The notes under the pieces: model-generated
Database searches by the model: none
Told to the model about the DNA's origin: nothing
Seen by the model: the letters and a program-made list of their open reading frames with translations, nothing else
Program-made: the position numbers and the translations under genes
NCBI GenBank assembly: GCA_961205875.1
Contig: OY540810.1
Span: forward strand, 1,860,001-1,924,000
From: Sialis fuliginosa
Taxonomy: Eukaryota; Arthropoda; Insecta; Megaloptera; Sialidae
Reading direction: 5' to 3'
DNA: 64,000 nt
Part shown: positions 1 to 13,023 of the stretch, piece after piece
Layout: each line of letters opens with the position of its first letter
How positions within the stretch are numbered: position 1 is the stretch's first letter

Positions 1-720
1 GATTTGTAACACACTTATGGGACACCTTATATAAATGTAACTATTTTAAAAATATGCTGCTTGTCTAGCCTGACAACTTTTGTATTTAAAGTTTTCTTCC
101 ATTTGTTATAATAAATTTAATATTAAACTTGGGAAATCCTGTACTATATCGATTTTTTTATTGCAGTATTAGGTACAAAACAGCTTTTTGCGCGAGACCT
201 CGGGAACTTAGGCGGTTGCGACCATTGAGACATTTAATCGGGATGATTTAGAGAATATTTTCCAGTTGGTTTCAAAGAAATTGACTGAAAGCCATTTCCC
301 TATCAAAAACTGCGGGGTCCTTTAATCTGTAATTAACATTGTTTAATAATTTACTTCCTTTGGTGAATTAAGCACGAGGAAGCACTGATCATTTACTTGG
401 CAGATGTTTTTTTTTAATCATCAATTACTTCACCTGCTTCACAATTTTAGCACACCTGTATTTAATTAATATCCACCTTTCAAATAGAAAAAAAAATCAA
501 CCATGGCTGAAAAAAAGCCAGTTGCATTTTCTGTTATCCTGTTACCTATTTGCTATTAAGGTAGGTCATTATTCATTGTGCCAATGTCACCATGTTTAGC
601 TCCAACATTCACGACGTCAGACAGAGACAGTTTCATCGTCAAATTATTATAACGAATCAACAGTTCGTGATTTGAAATTACGTTACAAACATATCTAAAG
701 GTTTAGCCAAAACTAAGGAC
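1..720. other. No gene seen; AT-rich with a fam-2 fragment
   Basis: No coding signal recognised. Around 331-413 there is a fam-2 repeat end (GCACGAGGAAGCACTGATC followed by a T-run). Confidence 0.6.
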
Positions 721-728
721 CCGGTGAT

Positions 729-1431
729 AAGGTATTGGCACCAATCTTGGACGCTTTAAAAGCAAGTTATACTGTGGATTAATGGGCATGTTTTTTGTAA
801 TTCTCATGAACTCATGTTACTAATAAAACAAGTAACTCTTTATTAAATCAATTTAATTATCAAAGTTCGAAAATATAGTTTGTTTTTTTTTTAATTATAG
901 CCTTTTATTTTGTTTGTTTTTTCTCCAGTAATGGATAAAGTTAAACCAGTAATGGGCACCCAGTGATGGACACTTGCTAATGATTACAAAATGATAAGTA
1001 CTACGATACATCCTTTAATATATATAAAGCTCAATGTCTGTCTGTCTGTCTGTCTGTCCGTTAGTCCGCTTATCACTCGAGAACCACTTATCCGATTTAC
1101 GTGGTTTCTTTTTTAATTCATAGACCAGGTTATAGACTAGCCCGAAAATATAGTTTTTTAATTATAGCCTTTTATTTTGATTATGTTTTTCTCCAGTAAT
1201 GGGTAAAGTAAAACCAGTAACACACAAGTTATAAAATAAAGAATCGTAGTAACAATGAAAACCAGATTCTATGATAATATAATAATTAAACAATTTAAGT
1301 GTCTATAGTTTATGATTTAGTAATGGCAGTAGGTAATAAAATATCAACAAATATTTCTAATTTAGTACATTTAATTAAACAAGTGTCCAACACTGGGGTA
1401 TTGTCCAAGACTGGTGTACCAGTACTTTATA
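729..1431 (-). mobile_element. Fam-3 MITE, interrupted copy
   Basis: Both ends carry the fam-3 terminal motif (AAGGTATTGGCACCAATCTT at the left, AAGACTGGTG..CCAGTACTT at the right). The order of internal blocks is the reverse of the copy at 27026-27452. A segment from about 1010 to 1140, with a (TCTG)n tract and ending CTAG, looks like a second element inserted within it. Confidence 0.6.
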
Positions 1432-1485
1432 CTTATCTATCAATAAAATTAGATATACCTACTTATGTATATATATTAAAATAAT

Positions 1486-1675
1486 CAAATACGAAAATAA
1501 CTCTGTCTGCCTTTCTGTGTTTTTTCTTTTCACGGCTAAACCGCTAAACCGATATTGATGAAATTTGGCAGAGAGATAGCTTGCATCCTTAGGAAGGACA
1601 TAGGCTACTTTGTATCCCGATTAGATTTAAAAAAATACAAATTCCACACGTACGAAGTCACGGGTAACTTCATCA
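1486..1675. mobile_element. Helitron-like fragment
   Basis: Carries the block TTTTCACGGCTAAACCGCTA, then GATGAAATTTGGCAG and AGGAAGGACATAGGCTAC, shared with the Helitron-like elements at 49485 and 50301. The 3' CTAG end is not clear here. Confidence 0.5.
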
Positions 1676-2029
1676 CCTTCTCAAAATATATAACACATTG
1701 AAAAATAGATACAAGAGTTGCAAACAAGCTTTGTTAGGAGGGTATGAGGGGGGGGGGGGGGTATGTTCATTTTGAAACAAACTAAAACAAACATTTTGTA
1801 CGCCTCCTTTGATCTCGACAAATGAATTGGTAGGACCATTGTTAAAATCTCTTTGATTCCTTGAAAGCCACTGTTTCAACGAAATTACATTATACTTGCT
1901 TTAAAACAGTGAAATAATACATTTGTCTCTCGAGGTTTACGCGTTAAAAGAACACATGTTTTCATTCAAGATTCAGTTCCTATTTACTATTGATTTCAGC
2001 TTACAATATGTTTTTTAAAGGTGTACCTG

Positions 2030-2335
2030 CAGTGCCGGCCTTAGCAAATCTGGCGCCCTGGACGAGATTTATTTTTCCGCCCTTTCTCCCCCGAAAAAAT
2101 TGATAAATTAACAAATAAGTTGAATAATTCATATCTCAGCTTGGCGAGATCCTACAGACTCAAACTTTTTTTTTAAATATAGCTTACATCATTAACTTTA
2201 AGACTATCAAATGCCCTAAGACCGTCAAGACCTCCTTCCCCTATTATGATCAAATTAAAATTGATAAATCAACAAATAAGTTGATTAGTTAATATCTCAG
2301 CTCATAACTTTACCACCGGGGCAGCCGGGACAGTG
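2030..2335. mobile_element. hAT-like MITE fragment
   Basis: Begins CAGTGCCGGCCTTAGCAAAT and shares its interior with the copies at 26580-26773 and 51362-51950. Confidence 0.5.
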
Positions 2336-2452
2336 CCCCGGGGCCCTCGACCATAGGGCGGCGTAAAAATTGGGGTGAGCAAAAACAAAAAAAACAAAAA
2401 AATTGAAGGCCTTTTTTTTTGTTCCTAACATGAAAATGTTTACACCTGTTAC

Positions 2453-3340
2453 AAATTTTAATTTTAATGACCTTTTTTTAAACAAACACTTTTCGTTCCG
2501 TGTCTGTCTGTCTGTCCATCCGTCCGTTTGTCCGTTTGTCCGTCTGTCCCCTGAATCCTTGTCACACGCATAATTCATGAACCACTGAACTTGGTCGGAT
2601 AATAGGGTCTGGCTTGAGGACGGTCCCATTTTAAAATCATCAAAATCGTGTGTAAGGGGGAGGGGCGACATCCCAAAATATTTATTTTTTCAAGATATCT
2701 CAAGAACGACACATGTTACGTGAAAATTTTATAGAATCTTTTTTGTAGAGCATTAAATTTCCTATAATATGGGTCTACAACGTTTGTTGTAAAATATTCC
2801 CTTACAAAGATTTATTTCAATTTATTTTTAAAAAATCGTGTTTTGTTTTTATAAATTGATATATTAACTATCATTTTGACGTTTGCATAAATTTAGATTT
2901 AGATTGAAATTGTCAAAAAATTAAAAATGCGTCTTAAGAAAAATTTCGAACTAATATTTTTTAGTAAAACTATATAAAAATTAAATGTTCAACCAATTCT
3001 AAGCATCGGTTTTTATTTAAATTGTTCAATGATGAATTACACGGGTAGAAAAGTTAACTTGGGCCAAGAAATTCTTGTTTTTTATACAACGAAAAAAATA
3101 TTTTCTTAATTTAAGAATATACTCTTAATCCAGAAAATTATTGTTTCCATTTAAAGAAATATTGTTGAACGAAAACAATAATATACTTGGATTAAAAATA
3201 CATTCTTATATTAAGAAAATATTGTTTTCGTTATATATAAAACAAGATTTTCTTGGCCCAACTCACTTTTCTACCTGTGTATCTTTGGTGAATTTAGTAC
3301 GAGGAAGCACTTTGCATTCACTCGGCAGATGTTTTTTAAT
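2453..3340 (+). mobile_element. Fam-2 repeat with a nested hairpin MITE
   Basis: Contains the fam-2 landmarks in order: CACTTTTCGTTCCGTGTCTG, a (TCTG)n tract, TCTCAAGAACGACACATGTT and the terminal CACGAGGAAGCAC. A separate hairpin element interrupts it at 3041-3280. Short ORFs in this stretch are repeat sequence. Confidence 0.65.
3041..3280. mobile_element. Hairpin MITE with TA target site, nested in fam-2
   Basis: The ends are inverted: TACACGGGTAGAAAAGTTAA with TTGGGCCAAGAAA, mirrored by TTTCTTGGCCCAA and CTTTTCTACCTGTGTA. Almost the whole element is palindromic. Other fam-2 copies read straight across this point, which shows the insertion and suggests a TA duplication as in Tc1/mariner-type MITEs. 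Confidence 0.7.
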
Positions 3341-3939
3341 AATAATAACTTTACAAGTACAAACGTCAAAATATCATACAATATTTAACAAAACCATTAT
3401 AAAACAATTATTTTAATTAACACATTACGAAAACAACCTCAATGAGAGTTACAATTAACAAAATCATACGTGTATTTTGTGTTTGAAAAGGCACCTCCCC
3501 TGGCTCTCTTCCCCTTCCCCTACTACCCTCCCCCCACCACCCACAGTAATCGGTGAAAAGGTTGGTTCTCAAAACCTTATTTCACAAACGTATATGAATA
3601 ATAACAATTGGCGCCCAACTTTGTTGACAATTTCGAGCCAATTAAAATTCAAACGCTAAACTTTTACCTGTTGCCATTTACATGTAAATTAATCTAAGTC
3701 TCAAAGCGTTTTATTGGTGTGTGTGTGGGGTGGATGGGGGGGGTAGGGGGGTAGGGGTGACACGAAAGTAGTCAAAAGTTAAATTAAATGCAGATAAATG
3801 AAAATTATTTGAATGAAAAAAAATAGATACTTTTACCAAAACGAGAATGTTCGTTAGGACGAGACGAGACTGGCTTAAACATTGACGAGACTAATGTTTT
3901 AAAATGATTCTAGGTCGTGAAAAGTTTTCGTTTACGAAT

Positions 3940-4400
3940 TTTTATTTTGCTTCCTCGTAATATCGAAGATACGAGAAGCTTTGTGATCGTTTTAGAATGA
4001 GACAAAAAAAATTTTCTCCGATTTCAAATTTTTTTCCATTTCAGATCAAGACAAACACTTTTCGTTTCGTGTCTGTCTGTCTGTCCGTCTGTCCCCTGAA
4101 TCCTTGTCACACGTATAACTCATGAACCAGTGAACTGATATTATTGAAACTTGGTCGGATGGTTGAGTCTGGTTTGAGGTCGGTCCCATTTCAAAATCAT
4201 CAAAATCGTGTGTAAAGGAGAGGGGTGACATATCAAAAATTTTATTTTTCAAGATATCTCAAGAACGACACATGTTACGTGAAAAATGTATGATATCTTT
4301 TTTGTAAAGCATTCAATTTTCTATAAAAAAGACGTCTACAACTTTTTTAGTAAAATATTCCCTTATAAAGATTTACCTCTATTTCCTTAAAAATTGTTGT
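3940..4400 (+). mobile_element. Fam-2 repeat fragment
   Basis: Starts at the terminal motif GCTTCCTCGTAATATCGAAG and continues through the TCTG tract to the ACGACACATGTTACGTG block. The far end is missing. Confidence 0.65.
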
Positions 4401-4442
4401 CGATCCAAGATTTCACTACGTAAAAATTGATCTAGCTCTAGT

Positions 4443-4653
4443 CCAGTGGCGTAGATAGGGGGGGGGGATTAAGATGATCAATCACCCCCCATGAGTTTAC
4501 TTCATGAGAAAATTCAAAGACATATTTTTAAATTTCCCAAGTATGAACAAAATAGTAGAAGTAAATAGGAAAAATTAGGTAAATTAAGCGTAAAAAAAAA
4601 ATATATGACCTGGTTATATCGCCCCCCATCGCAAAAAGCTATCTACGCCACTG
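4443..4653. mobile_element. hAT-like MITE, CAGTGGCGTAG ends
   Basis: Terminal inverted repeats CAGTGGCGTAGATAGG and CTATCTACGCCACTG, with poly-G and poly-C stretches inside each end. Flanks AGCTCTAG and AGCTCTAC suggest an imperfect 8-bp target duplication, as expected of hAT. Confidence 0.7.
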
Positions 4654-6150
4654 AGCTCTACTGTAGATTATAAATTATAAAAATTAGTCTTCCTCTACGT
4701 ATTTTTTTTATATATAAGAAAATTTAAATAAAGTTATAAGTAATTTAATTTATCTATCTTATTTATTGTACTAATTTAATTTATTTACGACTAGCGCATT
4801 GGCCCAGTGTTACCCGGATATATTAATTTCATTAAACATAAAGTAATTATGCCCACCCGACATGCCCACCCAACATGCTAACAACACACGGTTCACCACG
4901 AATTGTTTTTCCGGCTTCATGAAATTTACCCAAAATATCCACAAATTATACACCTAAACTTAACCTATCCATTAGTGAAATCCGGAATAAAATCCATTCA
5001 GTAGTTATTGAAAAAATCGTATACAATTATATTTTCTCCCAGGAAACACCAGGTCTTATCTTAGAATTTGTATGAAAATCAAAAATAAATAAATAGGTTA
5101 CCTTTCTTAGAAGTTCTTTATTGTAATTTATAAAAATCCGTTTATTTATATTGTAAAATGCATATTTTTTCATTCAAACTCATCGTGGAAAGATATATAT
5201 TTGTAGGTATCATGATTCAAACTGACATTTACATATAGTAATTGTTTTCAGCGTCTTATATTCCATGGCTACTGTGTTTTTATATAAATGACAGTTCTAA
5301 ACTCTGACATCATAGAAACAAAAGACGCTGTGCAAAAGATTCTTTTTAATCATTTGATGTTAAATCTTAGATTTTCATAAAATATTATTAGCCACGATAC
5401 TGCTCGTAAAAATTATCTAACTATTGGTGAAAACCGCATTGAAATCGGTTCAGTAATTCCGGAGTCTATAAGCCACACACAAACGAACATTCATTTTTAT
5501 ATATATAGATACTAATTTAATTTATTTACGATTCTTAGTATCCACGTGCTATACGTATAAAGTAGGTCTAACATAGAGGGTCGTTATCCACTCAACCAAA
5601 TATAATAACAAAAAATAATAATAATAAATAAAAAATTTTAATAAAATATAATAATGTAATTAAAACCAAACATAAAAAAGGAGAAAAATAAAAAAATTAA
5701 AAAAAAAAAATAATAAAAATAAAAATGACAATAAAGTATAAAAGCTGTCTAAAAAGTTCAAGAGGAGCTAGAAGACAAAAATAAAATATATATAAAAAAA
5801 AAATTTATTTACGATAAATCTATTATGTATGCAGATACATACGTGTGCATGTGTGTGTGTATGTGTGTATGTGTGTGTGTGAGTGTGTTAACGCTGAGTG
5901 ACGCCCGTCGCAACGCTAGCTCTAATTAATTCACTTAATTGATTAACCTTTACATTACATGAAGTATCAATTTGCTCCAATATCCTCCCCAGTTTCCGCC
6001 GCGCCCTCGGAGTCTCGTTTAAAAACGCACTTCATCAATTAATCAGTTTGTTTTGTATCATTCATTAGCTTGCTACCAAATATAGATGAAATTTAATATT
6101 TATCTATCAAAAACTGGGACTTTCTTATACGCTGTACTGTGTTTTCTTAG
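4654..6150. other. AT-rich, no gene seen; microsatellites
   Basis: No coding signal recognised. Holds A-rich simple sequence at about 5600-5800 and a (TG)n/(TGTA)n microsatellite at about 5840-5890. Confidence 0.6.
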
Positions 6151-7210
6151 CTAGCTGGACTCGCGCGGCTTCGCTTATTGTTAACGATTATATAGTTATT
6201 ATTACATTACAGCCTCCAAATTTACTTAATTTAATATCGATTGGTTTTAATTTTCTGTCATAAAAATATAAACAAATTTCAATTTGTCCATTTAGCCACA
6301 CTTTTACATCACGGCAACACACTACAGTTCGCAAAACGTAAAAAATTAACAGCAATCCTTTTGAATTTACTTCATCTACAGTCAGAATAGAACTCTATTA
6401 AAACTTGCATTTTATGTAATAAAAAAGTATATACATATATAGTTGAATTAAGTACATTTTTCTAATAAAAACCAAACAACACTTAAATTACCTACCTTGT
6501 CACGTACCTAATTAAGAAGGTGACAAAAGGTAGGGTGCCCTAGCTCTAGTGGAGACGGGCGGGGTAAAATATCAATAAAACAAAACAATAATAGACTCTT
6601 TTTTTTTTGGGCGCCACGTGATTTCAAACTACCTTACTATAATAACTCAATTAAAAATCACGAACTAAAAAAAAGGGCGGTTGTACTAAGAGGCAGTTGT
6701 TACTAGCTTAAACATATATTTATAAAATAATTTTACAATGAAAATACAAAAACGAATTAGAACAAAAAGTAAAAAAAATTTTTGTTCTATTTAAATTTAA
6801 AAGTTAATTATTGAATGCAAAATAAATAAACAATTGACAATCAAAAGAATACCGGCCTGTGATCATTCCCTCTGCCCTGCGTCTACTCGGCACACCCCCT
6901 TCTTACCGCGAAACGGGTCGCCATCGCTCGAATAATATGTTCCCGTATGTATATTTCAAGATATTTTCTAAACTATACAACCAAATTGGATGCTGTAAAA
7001 GGCAAATTATATCTACATTAAGTACTTATGACGATGAAATCATTTATTTCGATAAGGATTAATGTTTTGCAGGTCATAAGTCCACGTAAACAAAACCCAA
7101 ATATTTTTAATTTTCTTTATAACATAAAAGCAGTCATTGCGGCTTAAATACAAAAGTAAGATATATGGTGTCGCGGATTTTATTGTAGATCTTTTGATTC
7201 TACACATTTA
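6150..7210. mobile_element. Helitron-like repeat, long copy
   Basis: About 6757-7210 is clearly similar to 47500-47890 in gene C intron 1 (shared runs such as GGATGCTGTAAA, AGTACTTATGACGAT and GGATTAATGTTTTGCAGGTC). The left edge GCTAGCTGGACTCGCGCGGC resembles a reverse-oriented Helitron 3' end. No replicase or helicase sequence is present. Confidence 0.5.
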
Positions 7211-7223
7211 TTTACCACATACA

Positions 7224-7385
7224 GGTCTGTATCTTATATCGTTCTTGAGATATGGCCTCTCAAAGTTTTCAAAATTTTTGAAAAAAATAGCCGCAACTTT
7301 TGAACACGTGGTCGGAATTACCTTTTTAATTTTACCTTTTGAATTTAGCACGAGGAAGCACTGTGCATTTACTTCGCAGGCAACT
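7224..7385. repeat. Fragments of hairpin element and fam-2
   Basis: About 7224-7330 matches an arm of the hairpin at 14831-15575 (CGTTCTTGAGATATGG and ACGTGGTCGGAATT). It is followed by a fam-2 end, CACGAGGAAGCACTGTGCAT. The short overlapping ORFs here are not genes. Confidence 0.55.
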
Positions 7386-7649
7386 TTTAAATCATCTATA
7401 TTCAAAAAATTCACAACATTTTTTAACAACATCGATTACTTTCAGACTGATAAGTAAATCTTTATGTGCCTATATTCAGTTAAATCGGCTTTGTATTTTT
7501 TAAATAACCTGTCAAATTTTTGTATTATAAGTCTCTATTTAATATACCTACAGTAGAACATCGCCTATTTGAGTCAATGCAATCTGACAATATTTGAAAC
7601 TAGAATTTATTTTTATTATGTGATTTTAGAAGCTAATAACACCAAGCCG

Positions 7650-8073
7650 AAACATCTGCCAAGTAAATGCTCAGTGCTTCCTCGTGCTAAATTCACGAAA
7701 AATTTAAATAAAGACCGACAAAGTGTTATTAACCATTTAATTTTTATACAATTTTACTAAAAAATATTAGTTAAAAATAAAAAATAAATATTTTGGGATG
7801 TCACCCTTCCCCCTTACACACGATATTGGAATGGGACCGTCCTCAAGCCATACCCAACCATCCAACCAAGTTTCATTAATATCGGTTCAGTGGTTCATGA
7901 GTTATGCGTGTGACAAGGATTCAGGGGACAGACAGACAGACACGGAACGAAAAGTGTTGTCTTAACCTGAAACGGAAAGATCAATTTAAAATTTTGAAAT
8001 TGGAATTTTTTTGTCTCATTCTAAAACGATCACAAAGCTTCTCGTATCTTCGATATTACGAGGAAGCAAAATA
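7650..8073 (-). mobile_element. Fam-2 repeat, reverse orientation, internally deleted
   Basis: Runs from ATCTGCCAAGTAAATGCTCA with GCTTCCTCGTG to the opposite end CGATATTACGAGGAAGCAAA. It is shorter than the copy at 17010-17785. Confidence 0.7.
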
Positions 8074-8584
8074 GGTCTTATTGGATTAAGCTATAGGTTC
8101 TTATCGGCTCTAAAAAAGACTATACTTACACCCAGAGACCATAAAGAAATTCATGATAACATAAAATATTTTAATGTTTAATTTCTGTTATACTTTTCAG
8201 AATGTTAAAATTGTATTTTAAGTTTGATATAAATGTAGCTAGTCTGGTAATTACACCTAATTGCAGAAAAGCAAGATTTTCATAATTAAAATTTAGTTTA
8301 TAATTACTTAAAGAAATATATAAAATATACAAAAAGCGTTCTAGAAATATCTTTGAACGTAAATATTTACCAAGACGTTGATTTCTTAATTTTTTTAAAA
8401 GCTTTCAGCCCACACAACTCCCTTTCTTTATCGATGTACATTTTTAATAATTAGGTTACATTTAATCGATTTTAGGAAATAAAGAATCAACATCTTTTAT
8501 GCTTTTTTGTTTTCAAAGATATTATCATTTCTCCGTAAATTGAGGTTTTTCTTTAAAGCAACAGAGAAAATAACTTTCACAAAA

Positions 8585-8962
8585 AATTTCAAAATTTTAA
8601 ATTGATATTTCAAGTTCAGGTCAAGACAAACACTTTTCGTTCCGTGTCTGTCTGTCTGTCTGTGTGTGTGTGTGTGTCTTGAGGACAGTCTCATTTCAAA
8701 ATCATCAAAATCGTGTGTAAGGGGGAGGGGTGACATCCAAAAATATTTCTTTTTTCAAGATATCTCAAGAACGACACATGTTACGTAAAATTTTTATAGA
8801 ATCTTTTTTGTAGAGCACTAAATTTCCTATAATATGGGTCTACAACGTTTATTGTAAAATATTCCCCTATTTATTTATCTCAATTTGCTTTAAAAATCGT
8901 CATTTGTTTGTGTCCAATACTGGGGTATAGTCCAAGACTGGTACCAGTATCTTACTCATTAT
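8585..8962 (+). mobile_element. Fam-2 fragment joined to a fam-3 end
   Basis: Fam-2 landmarks run to about 8900, including a (TG)n tract at 8652-8678. A fam-3 terminus (TCCAAGACTGGTACCAGTAT) follows at about 8927-8947. Confidence 0.6.
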
Positions 8963-9104
8963 CAGTTTAGTACACAAAATAATTTAATTAATTAATTGTT
9001 AAATACGAGTACCATTGATTATCTATTTTTTTTTAATTTAATTAAGAAATCAAAAATACAAGTACACAAAAAATATTTTAAAAACAGCAAATATCAAGTT
9101 GGCA

Positions 9105-9610
9105 TGTGTTCTGGGACTTGAACCTGAACCCGAACAAAGTCAACGAACCGGAATCTGAATCCGAACCTTTTTAAAGTTTCAATAAAATATTTTTAATTTT
9201 TTAATATCTCTCCAATAATTTTTAAAAGAGTTTGTAAAATGTACTAATACTGGAAATCTGTATGAATTTAATGGTATGATGTGACTTATCAAGTAACTAC
9301 TAAAACAGGTCTGGCCATCTGAAAAATAAAGATTTCAATCTTTAAAATATAATTTTATTTTTTGCCCCCTTTTCTAGCAATATTTTAATGGCTATTTTTT
9401 ATTTTTTTATTTGTTAATTATAATTTTTTTTTCGAACAAAATAATTTTCTTTCAATTACATGAACCCGAACCTGAATCTGAACCCTAAAAAAATAACGGT
9501 TATTGAACCGAAATAGTTTGCAATATGTTCAACCCGAACCGGAACCGAAATTTATATTTGAACCCGAACCGAACCCGAACGATAAAAAAAATCCGGTTCA
9601 ATTTATGTTT
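9105..9610. repeat. GAACC-type short-repeat element
   Basis: Both ends are made of degenerate six-base repeats (GAACCCGAACC, GAACCTGAATC, GAACCGGAACC) around an AT-rich core. The units at the two ends run in the same direction. No coding potential was seen. Confidence 0.6.
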
Positions 9611-10094
9611 TCATTTGAAAATAATATATTTTTAGGTAAATAAATTTTCCCTAATACCTGCTTCTTATACAAAATAAATATTTTTACGAATCCACTGCGC
9701 GACATTGCGATTTTGTATGTTTATAGAAGTAATACATAAAAAAACTTAGGCAATTAATAAAATTTCTTCGAAATATATCGCATATGTAAGAATCTATGTG
9801 GTATAAGAGAAAGAATTGAAAAAGTTTTCAAAAGATTTTTTTCTTCTTTATTTTGACTCATAAAAATGGAACAACGCCTCTATATAAGTTTGAACAGTGT
9901 GATTGTTTTTTAACATTTTGTTTCTTTGTTTTTCGTCTATTTGATTTATGAATAATATCGGAAAAATTTCAACAAGGAAGAAAATATGAATTTTTTATTT
10001 TAATATAAGACAATCGAATAAAAATGAAGCCATATACAGGTGTCCCGTAAACATACTCACAAATATTTAAAAAAATCGCTTTTTGTGAATAAAC

Positions 10095-10712
10095 CTATGT
10101 TGACAAACGAGCCATTTTAGTAGTAGAGCAAAAAATTAATCAATTTTGCTTTTTGGTTGAAATTTTTTGTAATTTGAGGAAATGATTATTTTTTCGTATA
10201 TTTTTTATTTTTTGACAATTTCAATCTAAATCTAAATTTATGCAAAAAACGACATTTAATATGTCGAAGTAAATATCAATTTAAAAAACAAATGACGATT
10301 TTTTTAAAACAAATTGAGATAAATCTTTGTAAGAGAATATTTTACAACAAACATTATAGACTTTTATTATAAGAAATTGAATGCTCTACAAAAAAGATTC
10401 TATAAAATTTTCACGTAACATGTGTCGTTCTTGAGATATCTTGAAAAAATAAATATTTTGGGATGTCACCCCTCCCCCTTACACACGATTTTGAAATGAA
10501 ACCATCCAACCAAGTTTCATTAATATCGGTTCAGTGGTTCATGAGTTATGCGTGTGACAAGGATTCAGAGGACAGACAGACAGACACGGAATGAAAAGTA
10601 TTTGTCTTGATCTGAAACGAAAAGATCAAGTTAAAATTTTGAAATCAGAGAATAATATAATCTCATTTTAAAACGATCACAAAGCTTCTCGTATCTTCGA
10701 TATTGCGAGGTA
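10095..10712 (-). mobile_element. Fam-2 repeat, reverse orientation
   Basis: Carries AAACATTATAGACTTTT, then ACATGTGTCGTTCTTGAGAT, the CAGACAGACAGACACGGA block, and ends CGATATTGCGAGG. The outer GCTTCCTCGTG end is lacking. Confidence 0.65.
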
Positions 10713-11026
10713 AAAATAAAAACTGATCTTAATTTTTGCTTCATTACAAAAAAGTACTTGAAATAAATTTCGAATTCGAAAAAAGCTGTCATGGGAGCTA
10801 AGGAACTTTCTTATACGTAATACTGAGAGTACATTGACTTACATTGTACGTATTTCTAATTACATAAAACAATTCTTTCTGGATGAATAATAAAAGATGT
10901 AAATAAAAAATAATGTGACATTAATTACAGAAATTAACGTTCTCTATAACTTTTATTATGCGTTTTTTTTATTGTTAACAATAAAAAATTTAATGTACTT
11001 ACTCGATAAGTATACTCCATATTGAG

Positions 11027-11052
11027 ACACACACGCACGCACGCACGCACAT
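11027..11052 (+). repeat. (ACGC)n microsatellite
   Basis: ACACACACGCACGCACGCAC followed by CGCAC. Confidence 0.9.
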
Positions 11053-12627
11053 ATGTATTATCAATAAAATACGAATCATTTTATTTTTATTCACTATTAA
11101 AAACAAAAAAAACTTTAATAACATAACCTAAAAATTGATTTTATTTTTTATAAGATATCAAATTAGAAGAATTTAATGTCAAACTATATTTATCATGGTT
11201 AGACACTTATATTTATGATAAAATTTACATTAGTTGATCTTTAATCACTTTTTAAATTCAATAATTAACTCACATCTGATTTTGATTGAACTTGTGAACA
11301 TAACCTCAAAAAAATGTTAACAATCATTTATTTATTTGTTAATAAAATCATGATATTAAAATATATACCTATTCTATTGAATAAATCGCGTTATTTATAA
11401 AACATACTTTCTTTTTCAATTTTCACTTTTGTTAACTAATATTTTATGATACGTAAATAAAATTGAATGCAGTTTTTATATTATGTGCACATAGGTACTA
11501 ATTTGAGAAAAAATATAAACCGACAAAATTAATTATTAATTGATATAAGACAATTAATACTTCTTTACATCAAATAAAACAATTGTACCACATAACTAAG
11601 CCTAAATTTGTATTAAAATAAAGAAAAGTGATAAAATTACTAAATTAATTATATAGATTTTAAATTTCGCGCCCGACAATTTATTTCAACGGTTCTAAAG
11701 TAAATGTCACTGCGGTTTGCAACTATTTTATTTCTTGTCAATTTTATTCGATTAATGATATTTATCGAACTTAATTTACATTTTCAGTATTTTTGTTCCA
11801 ATCTATAATGATTTAGGATTAATATGTTGGTATGTCAAGTGCTACGAAATTGTCTACATGTAAACAATTTACAAAAATAAAATCATGTTGATGACATAAG
11901 TTACCTCGTATTTTTTTATAGTTTAATTAATTAGTTTATTCCATTATAACATTTAATGATGTGTTGTGCTTTATATAATTTGTGTATTAATCGTGGACTA
12001 ATTTAAAATACGTACAATCAATTTGATTTATTAACATTTCTCAAAATATTGACATAAAATTTTTATAATGGCGTTTATATTCGATAGTGCAGTATCTTTT
12101 TACGATTTTATTAAAGTTTTTAAAGTTTATTTTACATTTCCCATGCTTGATTAATTAACTGTAATGTTCGTGTAATACTTTGATTGTATTAATTTTACAA
12201 AATTAAACCCAAAGAAAGTTTGTGACACTTGTATTTATCAAAAGTTGTAAGTAGGTACCTATTATTTTGATAATAAAAGGTCGTGTGTTTTTTACTTAAA
12301 ATATGTGATAAAATACGTATTTAATTAATGAATATTGTTTCGATACAACCAACAAAATAAATTGTTTGAAGATTTGTTGATGTGAAATGTGAACGTCAAT
12401 AATAAAGGTAAGGTTTTATTTGATTTATATTGCATAATTATATAATAATAGTTAAATATTCTGTGTTATTTATTTAATATAACGTTCCTAGTAAGTTTTA
12501 TAAAAATTATTTACTATTATTTTCATGTTTAAAAATGTATAGTCTAGCTAGACCAATCGAAATCTTTTAAAATAAATATCATAGTGACAGTTTGACATAT
12601 TATGTAGTTGTAATAGCTGCTATAAAT
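11053..12627. other. AT-rich, no gene or known repeat seen
   Basis: Very AT-rich; no convincing ORF, splice-linked exon or recognisable element. One of the few stretches free of the window's common repeat families. Confidence 0.5.
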
Positions 12628-13023
12628 GTACAGTCGCCTGCATTAATGGTCTTGCAGTTTGTATTCATTTTCGTTTATCACAAACTTAGTAGGCTGCTCC
12701 CATTTGATTATTAAAATATTTAAATCATTTCTCCATGTATCAAACAAAGATAGATATTTTGAAATTCATTTGCTAGATAAAGAACTACTCTTCGTTTATA
12801 ATAGGTACTCATATATATTTGTGCAATTAAATTATTATGTAATCTATTAAAAATTGTATACGTAAATTTTGTGGCAATAAATATTTGATATTCCGAATTT
12901 TAATATTTAAATATATTAAACTTGATAGAAAAAGATAACCAATGATGTTTGTCTTTAAATTTGGAATCTGTTGTAAAATTCTAGCCTTTAGGGTGCCAGA
13001 CGAGTTCTGAAGGCGACTGTACA
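12628..13023 (+). mobile_element. Fam-1 MITE (CAGTCGCC ends)
   Basis: Starts TGTACAGTCGCCTGCATTAA and ends with AGGCGACTGTACA, giving inverted termini. The interior is the same as at 16019, 28880 and 36774. Two short ORFs inside it are incidental. Confidence 0.8.

Noticed and set aside
2297..2671. 124-codon ORF on -
   Set aside because: It runs through the hAT-like fragment and the TCTG tract of fam-2; related ORFs recur at 4046, 8497 and 17485 because the repeat recurs.
7137..7457. 106-codon ORF on + and an overlapping 74-codon ORF on -
   Set aside because: They span pieces of a hairpin element and a fam-2 end; open only by chance in AT-rich repeat.
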